Notes under the pieces: model-generated
What the model was told of the DNA's origin: nothing
Databases searched by the model: none
The model's input: only the letters and a program-made list of their open reading frames with translations
Source of the DNA: CAVRTM01 sp963696105
GTDB lineage: Bacteria > Actinomycetota > Actinomycetes > Actinomycetales > Dermatophilaceae
DNA: 64,000 nucleotides
NCBI GenBank assembly: GCA_963696105.1
Contig: CAVOIP010000004.1
Location: 434,001 to 498,000, forward strand
Direction: 5' to 3'
Made by a program: the position numbers and the translations under genes
Shown: piece by piece, positions 1-9,012 of the stretch
Numbering within the stretch: the stretch's first letter is position 1
Layout: the number at the start of each line of letters is the position of its first letter

Positions 1-213
1 GGGCCCGAGCACGGCAGCGGCGATGCCCGCCGGGCTCTCCCCGGTGACCCGCCAGCTCGCGGCGGCCTCGCCCCACCCGCTGCGGCCGTCGGAGTCCACC
101 ACCTCCACCAGCACCGCCGGCACGTGGTCGGTGCGCCGCACGGCGGTGACGAACGGGCGGAGCAGGGGTACATCGACGCGGTGGACGCGGATGCGTGCGA
201 CCCGGGCGCTCAT
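1..213 (-). CDS. Enolase-superfamily (mandelate racemase/muconate lactonizing) enzyme, N-terminal part
   Basis: The frame is open from an ATG at 213 to the window edge, giving 71 codons with no stop. The peptide reads MSARVARIRVHRVDVPLLRP and continues with VLVEVVDSDGRSGWGEAAAS. This is the capping-domain start of the mandelate racemase/muconate lactonizing family, including the 'GWGEA' turn. The catalytic barrel lies outside the window, so substrate cannot be assigned. It is divergent from the FAD/Fe-S dehydrogenase at 370 with 156 bp between them, so the two may share a control region. A second, complete member of the superfamily lies at 7880-8980. Confidence 0.8.
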   Translation of the reverse strand, partial: MSARVARIRVHRVDVPLLRPFVTAVRRTDHVPAVLVEVVDSDGRSGWGEAAASWRVTGESPAGIAAAVLGP

Positions 214-369
214 GGGCAGGACCTCGTTCGGCAGGTGGGACGGAGACGGAGAGGAGTCTGGCAGGGCCGCACCGGGCGGACGGGGAGGCTGTCGCCAGGG
301 CGTGGCAGGCTGGGGCCGGCGTCGTCGGCGGAGCCGGCTGGCAGCACGTCACCGGCGGGAGGAGCGGAC

Positions 370-3153
370 ATGAGCACGACCACGCACACGGGGGTGCCGA
401 TGAGCACCCGCGCCACGGACCGGCTCAAGATGGCCCACGACGCCTCGCACTACCTGCTGGTCCCCGAGTCGGTCGCCACCCCCCGGACGGCCGCTGACGT
501 CGCGGCGCTGTTCCGTGCCAGCCACCAGAGCGGCGTGCCGCTGACGTTCCGCTCGGGCGGCACGAGCCTGTCCGGGCAGGGGGTCACCGCCGGCATCCTG
601 GCCGACACCCGCGCGGCGTTCCGCACGGTGGAGGTCCTCGACGGTGGGGCCCGGGTGCGCGTGCAGCCCGGAGCGACGGTGCGCACCGTCAACGCCCACC
701 TCGCCCGCCACGGCCGCAAGCTCGGGCCCGACCCGGCCAGCGAGATCGCCTGCACCATCGGCGGGGTCGTGGCCAACAACTCCAGCGGGATGGCGTGCGG
801 CACCGAGCTCAACACCTACCGCACGCTCGACTCCCTCGTCGTCGTGCTGCCCAGCGGCACGGTCGTCGACAGCGCGGCCGACGACGCCGACGAGCGGCTG
901 CGCCACGACGAGCCCGAGCTGTGGCAGGGCCTCTCGCTGCTCCGCGACCGCGTCCGCGGCAACGAGGAGTCCGTCCGCATCGTGCGCCAGCAGTTCTCGA
1001 TGAAGAACACGATGGGCTACGGCGTCAACGCCCTGCTCGACCACGACCGGCCCGTCGACATCCTCACCCACCTCCTGGTGGGCAGCGAGGGCACCCTGGG
1101 GTTCATCGCCGAGGCGACATTCCGCACCGTGCCCACCCTTCCGGCGGCAGCCACGGGCCTGGCGGTCTTCCCGACGCTGCAGGCCGCGACCGGCGCGCTG
1201 CCGGACCTGGTCGGCGCCGGGCTGGCGACGATCGAGCTGATGGATGCCACGTCCCTGCGGGTGGCCCAGGGCCTGCGCGAGAGCACGCCGGCGCTGTCCG
1301 CCCTGCACGTCGAGGACCAGGCGGCCTTCCTCATCGAGTACCTCGCCCGGACCCCCGAGGAGGTGGCCGAGCAGCAGGCCGCGACGGCCGGGATCCTCGC
1401 CGCCCTCGACGTCACCGCGCCGGTGTCCCTCACCGTCGACCCGGTCGAGCGGGCGGCGCTCTGGAGCATCCGCAAGGGCCTCTACACGTCGGTGGCCGGG
1501 GCCCGCCCGAGCGGCACCACGGCCCTGCTGGAGGACGTCGTCGTGCCCGTGCCCGCGCTGCTCGGCACCTGCCAGAGCCTGCTGGAGCTGTTCGACCGCC
1601 ACTCCTACAAGGAGAGCGTGATCTTCGGCCACGCGAAGGACGGCAACATCCACTTCATGCTCAACGAGTCGTTCGAGGACCCGGCCAACCTCGAGCGCTA
1701 CCAACGCTTCACCGAGGACATGGTCGACGTCGTCCTCGGCAACAACGGCTCGCTCAAGGCCGAGCACGGCACAGGCCGGATCATGGCGCCCTTCGTGCGC
1801 CGTCAGTACGGCGACGAGCTGCACGACGTGATGTGCCGGATCAAGTCGCTCTTCGACCCGCACGGCATCCTCAGCCCCGGGGTCGTGCTGTCGGACGACC
1901 CCACGTCGTACGTCCGCGACCTGAAGCAAGCGCCGGCGGTCGAGCCGGAGGTCGACCGCTGCGTCGAGTGCGGCTACTGCGAGCCGTCGTGCCCGAGCCA
2001 GCACCTGACGTTGACTCCCCGGCAGCGGATCGTCCTGCGCCGGGAGCTGGCCAGTGCCCGGGCCGCCGGCGACCACCGGCTGGTCGCCGAGCTGGAGGCC
2101 GACTACGGCTACGAGGGGCTCGACACCTGTGCCGTGGACGGGATGTGCCAGGTCGCCTGTCCGGTCGAGATCAACACCGGCGACCTGGTCCGGCGGTTGA
2201 GAGGTGAGCGGGTGGGCCCGGTGCAGGACGCCCTGTGGGACGGCGCTGCCCGTCGCTGGTCACCGGTGACCAAGGGTGCCGGCGCCGCCCTCACCGTGGC
2301 CCGGGTGGTGCCCGGCGCGGCGGCCGGCGTGACCCGGCTCGGTCGCCGTGCCCTTGGCCACGAGAGCGCCCCGCTGTACGACGCGGGGCTGCCCCGCGGC
2401 GGCGTCGCCCGCCGGCCGGTGGTGGCGCCGGACGCCGAGGCCGTGTTCTTCCCCGCCTGCATCGGCACGATGTTCGGCCCGGGCGCCGACCAGCCCGGTG
2501 TGTCAACGGCGTTCCTGCAGCTGTGTGAGCGGGTCGGCGTGCGTGTCAGGGTGCCGGAGGAGATCGCCTCGATGTGCTGCGGCACGCCTTGGAAGTCCAA
2601 GGGGCTCGGTCGCGGCTACGACAGCATGACCGAGCAGGTGCTCCCGGCCCTGTGGGCGGCGACCGACGAGGGACGGCTGCCGGTGGTGTGCGACGCGTCG
2701 TCCTGCACCGAGGGTCTGGGGACCATGCGCCGACTGGCGGACGACCGGTCACGCAGGTGGGCCGGGCTACGGTTCGTCGACGCCGTCGAGTTCGCGGCGG
2801 AGCGGCTGCTGCCCGGGCTCACCGTGACCGCACCCCTGGGCTCGCTCGCGCTTCACCACACCTGCTCCTCGACCCAGCTCGGCACCAACGCCGCCGCCAC
2901 GGTCGTGGCGGCGGCCATCGCCGGTGAGGTGACGGTGCCGGTGAGCTGGGGCTGCTGCGCCTTCGCGGGGGACCGCGGCCTGCTGCACCCCGAGCTCACC
3001 GCCTCGGCCACCGCCCGCGAGGCAGCCGAGGTCACCAGTCGTGAGCACGACGCGTACGCCTCGGTGAACCGAACCTGTGAGATCGGCATGAGCCGGGCCA
3101 CGGGGCGCAGCTACGCGCACCTGCTCGAGCTGCTGGAGCAGGCCACCCGCTGA
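370..3153 (+). CDS. FAD-binding and (4Fe-4S) dehydrogenase, D-2-hydroxyacid/glycolate oxidase type
   Basis: A 927-residue fusion that probably oxidises a 2-hydroxyacid such as D-lactate or glycolate and passes electrons to Fe-S clusters. The N-terminal half is a PCMH-type FAD domain (RSGGTSLSGQG near 61, IGGVVANNSSG near 131, GSEGTLGF near 238) followed by an FAD-oxidase C-terminal domain. A ferredoxin-like segment follows, with Cys 531/534/537/541 and a second set at Cys 587, 593 and 597, where Asp occupies the remaining position. The C-terminus has CCG-type motifs (MCCGTPWKSKG, CCAFAGDRG) as in heterodisulfide reductase or GlcF. I chose the ATG at 370 because GGGAGGAG sits just upstream; longer in-frame starts have no support. 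No separate GlcE or GlcF gene is adjacent, which fits the fused form. Substrate is inferred from family only. Confidence 0.88.
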   Translation: MSTTTHTGVPMSTRATDRLKMAHDASHYLLVPESVATPRTAADVAALFRASHQSGVPLTFRSGGTSLSGQGVTAGILADTRAAFRTVEVLDGGARVRVQPGATVRTVNAHLARHGRKLGPDPASEIACTIGGVVANNSSGMACGTELNTYRTLDSLVVVLPSGTVVDSAADDADERLRHDEPELWQGLSLLRDRVRGNEESVRIVRQQFSMKNTMGYGVNALLDHDRPVDILTHLLVGSEGTLGFIAEATFRTVPTLPAAATGLAVFPTLQAATGALPDLVGAGLATIELMDATSLRVAQGLRESTPALSALHVEDQAAFLIEYLARTPEEVAEQQAATAGILAALDVTAPVSLTVDPVERAALWSIRKGLYTSVAGARPSGTTALLEDVVVPVPALLGTCQSLLELFDRHSYKESVIFGHAKDGNIHFMLNESFEDPANLERYQRFTEDMVDVVLGNNGSLKAEHGTGRIMAPFVRRQYGDELHDVMCRIKSLFDPHGILSPGVVLSDDPTSYVRDLKQAPAVEPEVDRCVECGYCEPSCPSQHLTLTPRQRIVLRRELASARAAGDHRLVAELEADYGYEGLDTCAVDGMCQVACPVEINTGDLVRRLRGERVGPVQDALWDGAARRWSPVTKGAGAALTVARVVPGAAAGVTRLGRRALGHESAPLYDAGLPRGGVARRPVVAPDAEAVFFPACIGTMFGPGADQPGVSTAFLQLCERVGVRVRVPEEIASMCCGTPWKSKGLGRGYDSMTEQVLPALWAATDEGRLPVVCDASSCTEGLGTMRRLADDRSRRWAGLRFVDAVEFAAERLLPGLTVTAPLGSLALHHTCSSTQLGTNAAATVVAAAIAGEVTVPVSWGCCAFAGDRGLLHPELTASATAREAAEVTSREHDAYASVNRTCEIGMSRATGRSYAHLLELLEQATR

Positions 3154-3232
3154 CCGCCGGCCCCTCGAGGTGCCGACGCGCCACACTGACGGCACGATGT
3201 CGCCAGCGGACCACCCACCGGAAGGAACCACC

Positions 3233-4264
3233 ATGCGGTACACCACGCTCGGGCGCAGCGGGACGGTCGTCTCCACGCAGACGCTCGGCACGATGACCTT
3301 CGGCGCCGAGGCCGACGAGCCGACCTCGGGCAAGATCCTGGAGGCCTTCGTCGAGCGCGGGGGCACGTTCCTCGACACCGCCGACGTCTACAGCGCCGGC
3401 GTCTCGGAGGAGATCATCGGCCGCTGGCTGGCCGACCACCCCTCCGACGCGGAGCAGCTGGTCCTTGCGACCAAGGGCCGGTTCCCCATGGGGCAGGGCG
3501 CCAACGACGTGGGGCTCTCGCGGCGCCACCTGCGGGCGGCCCTCGAGGCCTCGCTGCGGCGCCTGGGTGTCGAGCACATCGACCTCTACCAGATGCACGC
3601 CTGGGACGCTGTCACCCCCATCGAGGAGACCCTGCGCTTCCTCGACGACGCGGTGACCGCCGGCAAGATCTCCTACTACGGCTTCTCCAACTACCTGGGG
3701 TGGCAGGTCACCAAGGCCGCGGAGACCGCCGCCGCGCGCGGCTGGAGCGCGCCGGTCACCCTGCAACCGCAGTACAACCTCCTCGTGCGCGGCATCGAGC
3801 ACGAGGTCGTCCCGGCGTGCCTGGACGCCGGCCTGGGCCTGCTGCCCTGGTCACCGCTGGCCGGCGGCTGGCTCAGCGGCAAGTACCAGCGGGACGTGGC
3901 GCCGACCGGCGACTCGCGCCTGGGCGACAACCCCGAGCGCGGCATGGAGGCCTGGGCACCGCGCAACGCCGAGTCGCGCACCTGGGACGTCGTCGAGGCG
4001 GTGGCGGAGGTCGCCGGCGAGCTCGGCGTCTCCTCGGCCCAGGTGTCGCTTGCCTGGCTGGCGGCCCAGCCGGCTGTCACATCCGTCATCCTCGGGGCCC
4101 GGACGGTCGAGCAGCTGGTCGACAACCTGGCCGCCGCCGACCTCGACCTCGCACCGGAGCAGCTGGCCCGCCTTGACGAGGTGAGCGCACCCCGGATGGA
4201 GGACTACCCCTACGGCCCCGCCGGCGTCGCCCAGCGCCACCGGGAGGTGCCGCAGCGGCGCTGA
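3233..4264 (+). CDS. Aldo/keto reductase
   Basis: A 343-residue NAD(P)H-dependent oxidoreductase of the aldo/keto reductase fold, probably cytosolic. The family tetrad is visible: Asp and Tyr in FLDTADVYSAG near residues 49-54, Lys in LATKGRF near 80, and His in LYQMHAWD near 121. The C-terminal cofactor segment (VILGARTVEQLVDNL) is also standard. The ATG at 3233 is preceded by GGAAGGAAC. It follows the FAD/Fe-S gene by 79 bp in the same direction and may be cotranscribed. The physiological aldehyde or ketone cannot be told from sequence. It ends convergently with a CopD-like gene, with only 8 bp between stop codons. Confidence 0.9.
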   Translation: MRYTTLGRSGTVVSTQTLGTMTFGAEADEPTSGKILEAFVERGGTFLDTADVYSAGVSEEIIGRWLADHPSDAEQLVLATKGRFPMGQGANDVGLSRRHLRAALEASLRRLGVEHIDLYQMHAWDAVTPIEETLRFLDDAVTAGKISYYGFSNYLGWQVTKAAETAAARGWSAPVTLQPQYNLLVRGIEHEVVPACLDAGLGLLPWSPLAGGWLSGKYQRDVAPTGDSRLGDNPERGMEAWAPRNAESRTWDVVEAVAEVAGELGVSSAQVSLAWLAAQPAVTSVILGARTVEQLVDNLAAADLDLAPEQLARLDEVSAPRMEDYPYGPAGVAQRHREVPQRR

Positions 4265-4277
4265 GGGTGTCCTCAGC
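4260..4277. terminator. Short hairpin between convergent stop codons
   Basis: GCTGAGG and CCTCAGC form a perfect 7-bp stem with a GTGT loop. The hairpin overlaps the stop codons of both convergent genes. It has no U-tract, so it is a plausible but unproven bidirectional terminator. Confidence 0.45.
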
Positions 4278-4677
4278 CCGCGAGGATCACGCCGTACAGC
4301 GTGGCACCCAGGGCGCTCAGGCCCGCCACCGCACCCCAGACGGCGAGGCCCGTCCGCGACCGTGCGCGGGTGTGCAGGAACGCGGAGACGCCGGACACGA
4401 GCACCAGGGCCATCTTGATGCCCAGGGTGGCCTGGTAGCCCGGGTGGGACTGCTTGTCCGCCTCGGCGGAGATGTTCCAGATGCCGGTGAGGACGAGGAC
4501 GGCGAAGGCCGGCCACGCGACCTGGTTGAACCGCCGCGCCGCCGCTGCGGGTGCCCCGGAGCCCAGGGCCCGCAGCGTCGGCACCAGCGCGGCCAGGGTC
4601 AGCTGGCCGCCGACCCAGATCGTGGCGGCGACGATGTGCAGGAACAGGCGCACGGTGTCCCAGGTGAACGGCAGCAT
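4273..4677 (-). CDS. CopD-like integral membrane protein
   Basis: A 134-residue protein with about four transmembrane segments: LFLHIVAATIWVGGQLTLAA near 12-31, FAVLVLTGIWNI near 58-70, IKMALVLVSGVSAF near 86-100, and LAVWGAVAGLSALGA near 109-124. An early His-x(7)-Gly-Gly helix and conserved tryptophans resemble the CopD/PcoD family, which is linked to copper handling and haem-like membrane proteins. No CopC or copper chaperone gene is next to it, so a copper role is only a family inference. It lies 104 bp downstream of the MarR gene on the same strand and may be cotranscribed with it. Confidence 0.75.
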   Translation of the reverse strand: MLPFTWDTVRLFLHIVAATIWVGGQLTLAALVPTLRALGSGAPAAAARRFNQVAWPAFAVLVLTGIWNISAEADKQSHPGYQATLGIKMALVLVSGVSAFLHTRARSRTGLAVWGAVAGLSALGATLYGVILAG

Positions 4678-4781
4678 CGGCTGGGTCCCTTCGGTTCTCG
4701 GCTGGGGGACGCAGCGCCTCCCCGTGGTTGGTCAACGGGGGGACAGCATGCCTGCGCCGGCTGGAGACACGGCCGGCGGGG

Positions 4782-5273
4782 TCAAGCCTCCAGGCCGAGC
4801 AGGTAGGACTCCTCGACGTCGGCGACCTCACCGGCCGCGGCGGCGAACGCATCGAGAGAGGACGCCACGCTCCGCCGTCGCGACGGTGACATGTGCGCCA
4901 TGACCTGCTCGATGGCCTCGCGGCGGTGCTGCATGACCCGCTCGACCAGGTCGTGGCCGGCGCCGGTGAGCACCAGTCGCAGGAACCGGCGGTCCTGCGG
5001 GTCGTCGGCGCGGTCCACCAGGCCCGCCACGACGAGCCGCTCACACAGCCGCGTGGCGTTCGAGGGATGAACCCCGAGGGCGGCCGCGACCGAGCCGAGG
5101 TTCTGGGGTCCGTGGCTGGCGATCATGACCAGCACCCGCAGCTGCGGCAGCGTCACGACGTCCTCGACCTCGGCTATGGACCGGGCCACGACCGAGACGA
5201 GCACCCGGGAGGCCCGCATGACGGAGCTGACCTGCTCGGGGGACACATTCTCCGTGGACTGGGAGGCTGGCAC
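4782..5273 (-). CDS. MarR-family transcriptional regulator
   Basis: A 163-residue winged-helix repressor. Residues about 40-110 hold the domain: LPQLRVLVMIASHG, then the recognition helix region GVHPSNATRLCERLVVAGLV, then the wing RADDPQDRRFLRLVLT. Long helices flank it, as expected for MarR dimerisation. It is divergent from the MetX-like hydrolase at 5533. A perfect inverted repeat, CGCAA-CCA-TTGCG, lies 32 bp upstream of its start. The same repeat occurs before the SDR gene and in the operon/exchanger promoter, so this protein is the natural candidate for the cognate repressor (inference). The ligand is unknown. Confidence 0.92.
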   Translation of the reverse strand: MPASQSTENVSPEQVSSVMRASRVLVSVVARSIAEVEDVVTLPQLRVLVMIASHGPQNLGSVAAALGVHPSNATRLCERLVVAGLVDRADDPQDRRFLRLVLTGAGHDLVERVMQHRREAIEQVMAHMSPSRRRSVASSLDAFAAAAGEVADVEESYLLGLEA

Positions 5274-5304
5274 ACCTCACGGTACACCGCAGCGGTTACC
5301 TGAG

Positions 5305-5317
5305 CGCAACCATTGCG
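5305..5317. promoter_or_regulatory. Putative MarR operator CGCAA-N3-TTGCG (site 1)
   Basis: CGCAACCATTGCG is a perfect 5+5 inverted repeat with a 3-base centre, between the divergent MarR gene and the hydrolase. Matching repeats lie at 6734-6746 and in 13598-13671. Position and dyad symmetry suggest an autoregulatory operator; binding is inferred. Confidence 0.6.
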
Positions 5318-5532
5318 GCCCATCACACATCTGGTGACCGGCATGGCCGACAGCCCCGCACCGATCTGTCATGGACCTGCGGACCGGGGCGTCCAGCGGT
5401 CCATGCGTGGGTCCTTCCCGCTCCCGACGGTCACCTGAGACGAAGGAAGCGGAAGGGCGTGCCACGCGCTCTCCGGGGTGCGACGCTGGCAGTGCTGGCC
5501 CCACAGGGAGGCCCTCCGATCAAGGAGAACCC

Positions 5533-6555
5533 ATGGACCATGACCACGACCATGACGTCTTCGACCTGGGCTCGCTGGCCCTGACCAGCGGCATGACCGT
5601 GCCGGACGCCAAGCTCGCCTACAAGACCTACGGCAGTCTCAACGCGGACAAGAGCAACGCGATCGTCTACCCCACGTGGTACTCGGGGCGGCACTGGGAC
5701 AACGAGTGGCTGATCGGGCGGGGCCGGGGCCTGGACCCGGACCGGTACTTCATCATCGTGCCCAACATGCTCGGCAACGGCCTGTCCTCCTCGCCGACCA
5801 ACACCCCCGAGCCGTTCGATCGGGCGCGGTTCCCGGCCATCGCGGTGCAGGACAACGTGGCCGTCCAGCACCGGCTCGTCACCGAGAAGTTCGGCATCGA
5901 ACAGCTGGCGCTGGTGCTCGGCTGGTCGATGGGTGCGGGCCAGACCTTCCAGTGGGCGGTCAGCCACCCGGAGATGGTCCCGCGGATGCTGCCGTTCTGC
6001 GGCAGCGCCCGCACCAGCCGACACAACCAGGTCTTTCTCGAGAGCGTCCGGGCAGCCATCACCTGCGACGCGGGCTTCAACGAGGGTTGGTACACGGAGC
6101 GGCCCACGCGCGGCCTGCGGGCCGCGGCACGGGTCTACGCCGGATGGGGATTCTCCCAGGCCTTCTACTGGGACGAGGTCTACCGCCAGATGGGGTACGC
6201 CTCGTTGGAGGACTTCCTCGTCGGCTTCTGGGAGGGCTTCTTCCTCGACGACCGCGACGCGAACAACCTCCTGTGCATGCTGGGAACCTGGCAGACGGGC
6301 GACGTGGGCCTGACTCCCGGGTTCGACGGTGACACGGCCGCGGCGCTGGCGTCGATCACCGCGAGAGCCATTGTCATGCCGGCCGAGAAGGACCTCTACT
6401 TCCCGCCCGAGGACGAGGAATGGGAGGTCTCGCACATGCGCAATGCCGAGCTGCGGGTGATTCCGGGAGTCTGGGGCCACTTCGCCGGAGGGGGCGCCAA
6501 CCCGACCGATGTCGACTTCATCGACGCCGCGGTCAAGGAGCTGTTGAACGACTGA
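5533..6555 (+). CDS. Alpha/beta hydrolase, homoserine O-acetyltransferase (MetX)-like
   Basis: A 340-residue alpha/beta-fold protein. It opens with a His/Asp-rich tail (MDHDHDHDVFDLG) followed by the MetX-type start LTSGMTVPDAKLAYKTYGSL. The nucleophile elbow is GWSMGAGQ (Ser near residue 136). The C-terminal PAEKDLYFPPEDEE and VIPGVWGHFAGGG carry likely catalytic Asp and His. AAGGAGAA precedes the ATG at 5533. No methionine-pathway genes are nearby. Catabolic hydrolases of this shape are common, so acyl transfer to homoserine should not be assumed. It is divergent from the MarR gene across the operator at 5305-5317 and is probably one of its targets (inference). Confidence 0.85.
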   Translation: MDHDHDHDVFDLGSLALTSGMTVPDAKLAYKTYGSLNADKSNAIVYPTWYSGRHWDNEWLIGRGRGLDPDRYFIIVPNMLGNGLSSSPTNTPEPFDRARFPAIAVQDNVAVQHRLVTEKFGIEQLALVLGWSMGAGQTFQWAVSHPEMVPRMLPFCGSARTSRHNQVFLESVRAAITCDAGFNEGWYTERPTRGLRAAARVYAGWGFSQAFYWDEVYRQMGYASLEDFLVGFWEGFFLDDRDANNLLCMLGTWQTGDVGLTPGFDGDTAAALASITARAIVMPAEKDLYFPPEDEEWEVSHMRNAELRVIPGVWGHFAGGGANPTDVDFIDAAVKELLND

Positions 6556-6733
6556 CCTGACGCCAGGGGAGCGGCGGCTGTCCCTGCGCTGCTCCGGGCA
6601 GGGGAGTGAGCCCGCTCAGGGGAGCCGTCCGGCCCCGGGTGCGGTGGCCCTTCGGGTCACCGCGCCCGCAACGCCCGAGGGTGGTTGCGCCGCCCTTGGG
6701 CCATTGGCGCTGCCTGTGCAATAGTTATTTGTA

Positions 6734-6746
6734 CGCAACGATTGCA
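6734..6746. promoter_or_regulatory. Putative MarR operator (site 2), upstream of SDR gene
   Basis: GCAACGATTGC at 6735-6745 repeats the GCAA-N3-TTGC dyad of the MarR promoter, 86 bp before the SDR start. A degenerate copy (GCAATAGTTAT) lies at 6718-6728, so two repressor dimers might bind here. Confidence 0.5.
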
Positions 6747-6831
6747 CCGGGTCACCTCACGCCCGGCGTGCGCCGACCAGCGAGGCACGACAGGCTGGAC
6801 CTACGCCACCACTTCGACGAAGGAGCTCCCC

Positions 6832-7854
6832 ATGGCACGGCACGGTCAGCAACGGCAGCAGCAGGTGGTGGTGGTCACGGGCGCCAGTGGCGGCATCGGC
6901 CGGGCCACGGCGATCGCCTTCGGCGCCAGGGGCGCCACGGTGGCCCTGCTGGCCCGCGGCGAGCAGGGTCTCGAGGGGGCCGCCAAAGAGGTGGAGGCCG
7001 CCGGAGGCCGCGCGCTCGTCGTGCCCGTCGACGTCGCCGACGCCGACGCGGTCGAGCGGGCGGCGGCGACCGTGGAGGACCAGCTCGGGCCGATCGACGT
7101 GTGGGTCAACGTCGCCTTCTCCTCGGTGTTCGCGCCGTTCTGGGAGATCGGCGCGAAGGAGTTCGCCCGCGTGACCGAGGTCAGCTACCTCGGCTACGTC
7201 TACGGCACGATGGCCGCCCTGTCGCGGATGCGCGCGCGCAACCGCGGGACGATCGTCCAGGTGGGCTCGGCCCTCGCGTACCGCGGCATTCCGCTGCAGA
7301 CCGCCTACTGCGGGTCCAAGCACGCCATCCAGGGGTTTCACGAGGCGCTGCGCTGCGAGCTGCTGCACGAGGGCAGTGGCGTCCACGTGACCATGGTGCA
7401 GATGCCGGCGGTGAACACCCCGCAGTTCTCGTGGCTGCTCTCACGGCTCCCGCACCAGGCGCAGCCGGTGCCCCCGATCTACCAGCCGGAGGTCGCCGCC
7501 AAGGGCGTCCTGTACGCCGCGGACCACCCGCGGCGACGGGAGTACTGGGTCGGTGGCAGCACGATGGGCACGCTGGCCGCCAACGCCATCGCGCCGGGGC
7601 TGCTGGACCGCTACCTGGCGCGGACCGGCTTCTCCTCCCAGCAGACCGACCAGCCCCAGGACCCCGACCAGCCGGCCAACCTGTGGGACCCGGTCGACCG
7701 GGACGAGGACTTCGGCACCCACGGGCGCTTCGACGACCGGGCCACCACGCGCAGCGTCCAGCTCTGGGCCTCCCAGCACCACGGCCTCCTGGGCGCCGCG
7801 GCCGGGGCAGCCGCCGCAGGGACGGCGGTCCTGGCCCGCACGCTCCGCCGCTGA
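6832..7854 (+). CDS. Short-chain dehydrogenase/reductase
   Basis: A 340-residue SDR with the cofactor loop TGASGGIG at residues 17-24 and the catalytic Ser plus YxxxK in VGSALAYRGIPLQTAYCGSK. It is longer than a classical 250-residue SDR. The extra C-terminal part ends in LGAAAGAAAAGTAVLARTLRR, a weakly hydrophobic tail that could associate with membrane. The usual NAG motif is replaced by VNVAFSS, which is unusual for classical SDRs. The ATG at 6832 follows GAAGGAG. It points away from the MarR gene and carries a copy of the MarR-like operator, suggesting joint control with the hydrolase and the oxidoreductase operon. Confidence 0.9.
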   Translation: MARHGQQRQQQVVVVTGASGGIGRATAIAFGARGATVALLARGEQGLEGAAKEVEAAGGRALVVPVDVADADAVERAAATVEDQLGPIDVWVNVAFSSVFAPFWEIGAKEFARVTEVSYLGYVYGTMAALSRMRARNRGTIVQVGSALAYRGIPLQTAYCGSKHAIQGFHEALRCELLHEGSGVHVTMVQMPAVNTPQFSWLLSRLPHQAQPVPPIYQPEVAAKGVLYAADHPRRREYWVGGSTMGTLAANAIAPGLLDRYLARTGFSSQQTDQPQDPDQPANLWDPVDRDEDFGTHGRFDDRATTRSVQLWASQHHGLLGAAAGAAAAGTAVLARTLRR

Positions 7855-7879
7855 CCCAGCCCGCTCCGCCGGCCGGCCG

Positions 7880-8980
7880 TCAGCCGACGCGGAACGGGTC
7901 GGCGTCCGTGCGACGCAGGGTCAGCCCGTGCCCCAGGGCAGCCGGGTCCGGTTGCAGCACACCGCCGGTCGGCTCGAGCGTCCCGTCGAAGAACAGGGTC
8001 TCGATCCGCACGTGGTCGTGGAACCACTCCAGGTGCCGCAGGTTGGGGATCGCCGCGGCCACGTGTGCGTGCAGGTGCGGGGCACAGTGCCCCGACACCT
8101 CCAGACCGTACGACGCGGCGACCGCGGCCACGCGCAGCCACTCGGTGATCCCACCGCAGCGGGAGGCGTCGGCCTGCAGGCAGTCCACGGCGCCGGCCGC
8201 GCACATCCGCCTGAAGTAGACGAGGTCGTAGCCGTACTCGCCCGCGGTCACGTCGGCCCGGACCGCCTCGCGGACCTCGTGCAGCCCGGCCAGGTCGTCG
8301 GAGGAGACGGGTTCCTCGAACCAGTGGACGTCGAGGTCCTCGGCGCGGCCCATCATCCGGACTGCTTGCTTGCGCGTGTAGGCACCGTTGGCGTCCACGA
8401 ACAGCTCGGCGTCGTCCCCGATCACCGTGCGGGCCTGGCGCATCCGTGCCAGGTCGCGCGCGGGCTCGGTGCCCCAGGACTGCCCGATCTTGATCTTGAC
8501 GCGGGGGATCTGCTGTCCGTTCACCCAGCCGTCGAGCTGCTTCCCGAGTCGGTCGGGGGAGTAGGTGGTGAAGCCGCCACTGCCGTAGACCGGCACCCGC
8601 TCTCGCACGGCGCCGAGGAGCCGGTGCAACGGGAGGCCGAGCAGCCGGGCCTTGAGGTCCCACAACGCCACGTCGACCGCGGAGATGGCGTAGCCGACCG
8701 CCCCGACGCGCCCGGCGTTGCGCACGGCCTTGACCATCGTGTCGAAGGCGCCGCCGACGTCCATCGCGTCCCGGCCCCGGACGAGGCCGGCCAGCTGGTC
8801 GCGGGCCACCGCGCCGACGGCGGGCGCGCCGTAGGTCCACCCGAGTCCGGTGGTCGTCCCGGACCGGACCTCGACCAGCACCATCGTGGTGGCGTCCCAC
8901 GAACAGGTGCCGTCCGCCTCCGGTTGGTCGGTCGGCACGGTGAAGACGGCCACGTCGACCTCGTCGACGGTGGCACTCAT
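7880..8980 (-). CDS. Enolase-superfamily (mandelate racemase/muconate lactonizing) enzyme
   Basis: A 366-residue complete family member; the last gene of the minus-strand operon that starts near 13534. Barrel residues are visible: KIKIG (the KxK base), FVDANGAY (metal Asp), WFEEPV (metal Glu), TAGEYGYD (metal Glu), and QADASRCGGITE. The C-terminal base region holds SGHCAPHLHAHVAAA. The family includes sugar-acid dehydratases and racemases. Neighbouring GMC and gluconate-dehydrogenase-like genes make an aldonate dehydratase role attractive but unproven. I chose the ATG at 8980, because longer starts would run into the ThDP gene, which ends 32 bp upstream. Confidence 0.9.
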   Translation of the reverse strand: MSATVDEVDVAVFTVPTDQPEADGTCSWDATTMVLVEVRSGTTTGLGWTYGAPAVGAVARDQLAGLVRGRDAMDVGGAFDTMVKAVRNAGRVGAVGYAISAVDVALWDLKARLLGLPLHRLLGAVRERVPVYGSGGFTTYSPDRLGKQLDGWVNGQQIPRVKIKIGQSWGTEPARDLARMRQARTVIGDDAELFVDANGAYTRKQAVRMMGRAEDLDVHWFEEPVSSDDLAGLHEVREAVRADVTAGEYGYDLVYFRRMCAAGAVDCLQADASRCGGITEWLRVAAVAASYGLEVSGHCAPHLHAHVAAAIPNLRHLEWFHDHVRIETLFFDGTLEPTGGVLQPDPAALGHGLTLRRTDADPFRVG

Positions 8981-9012
8981 CGTCGTACGGGCGGATCGGG
9001 GCGGACCATGGC

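Noticed and set aside
349..2076. 575-residue open frame on the minus strand inside the FAD/Fe-S gene
   Set aside because: Composition is His/Arg/Gly-rich with no motifs; it is a shadow of the plus-strand gene with clear FAD and Cys motifs.
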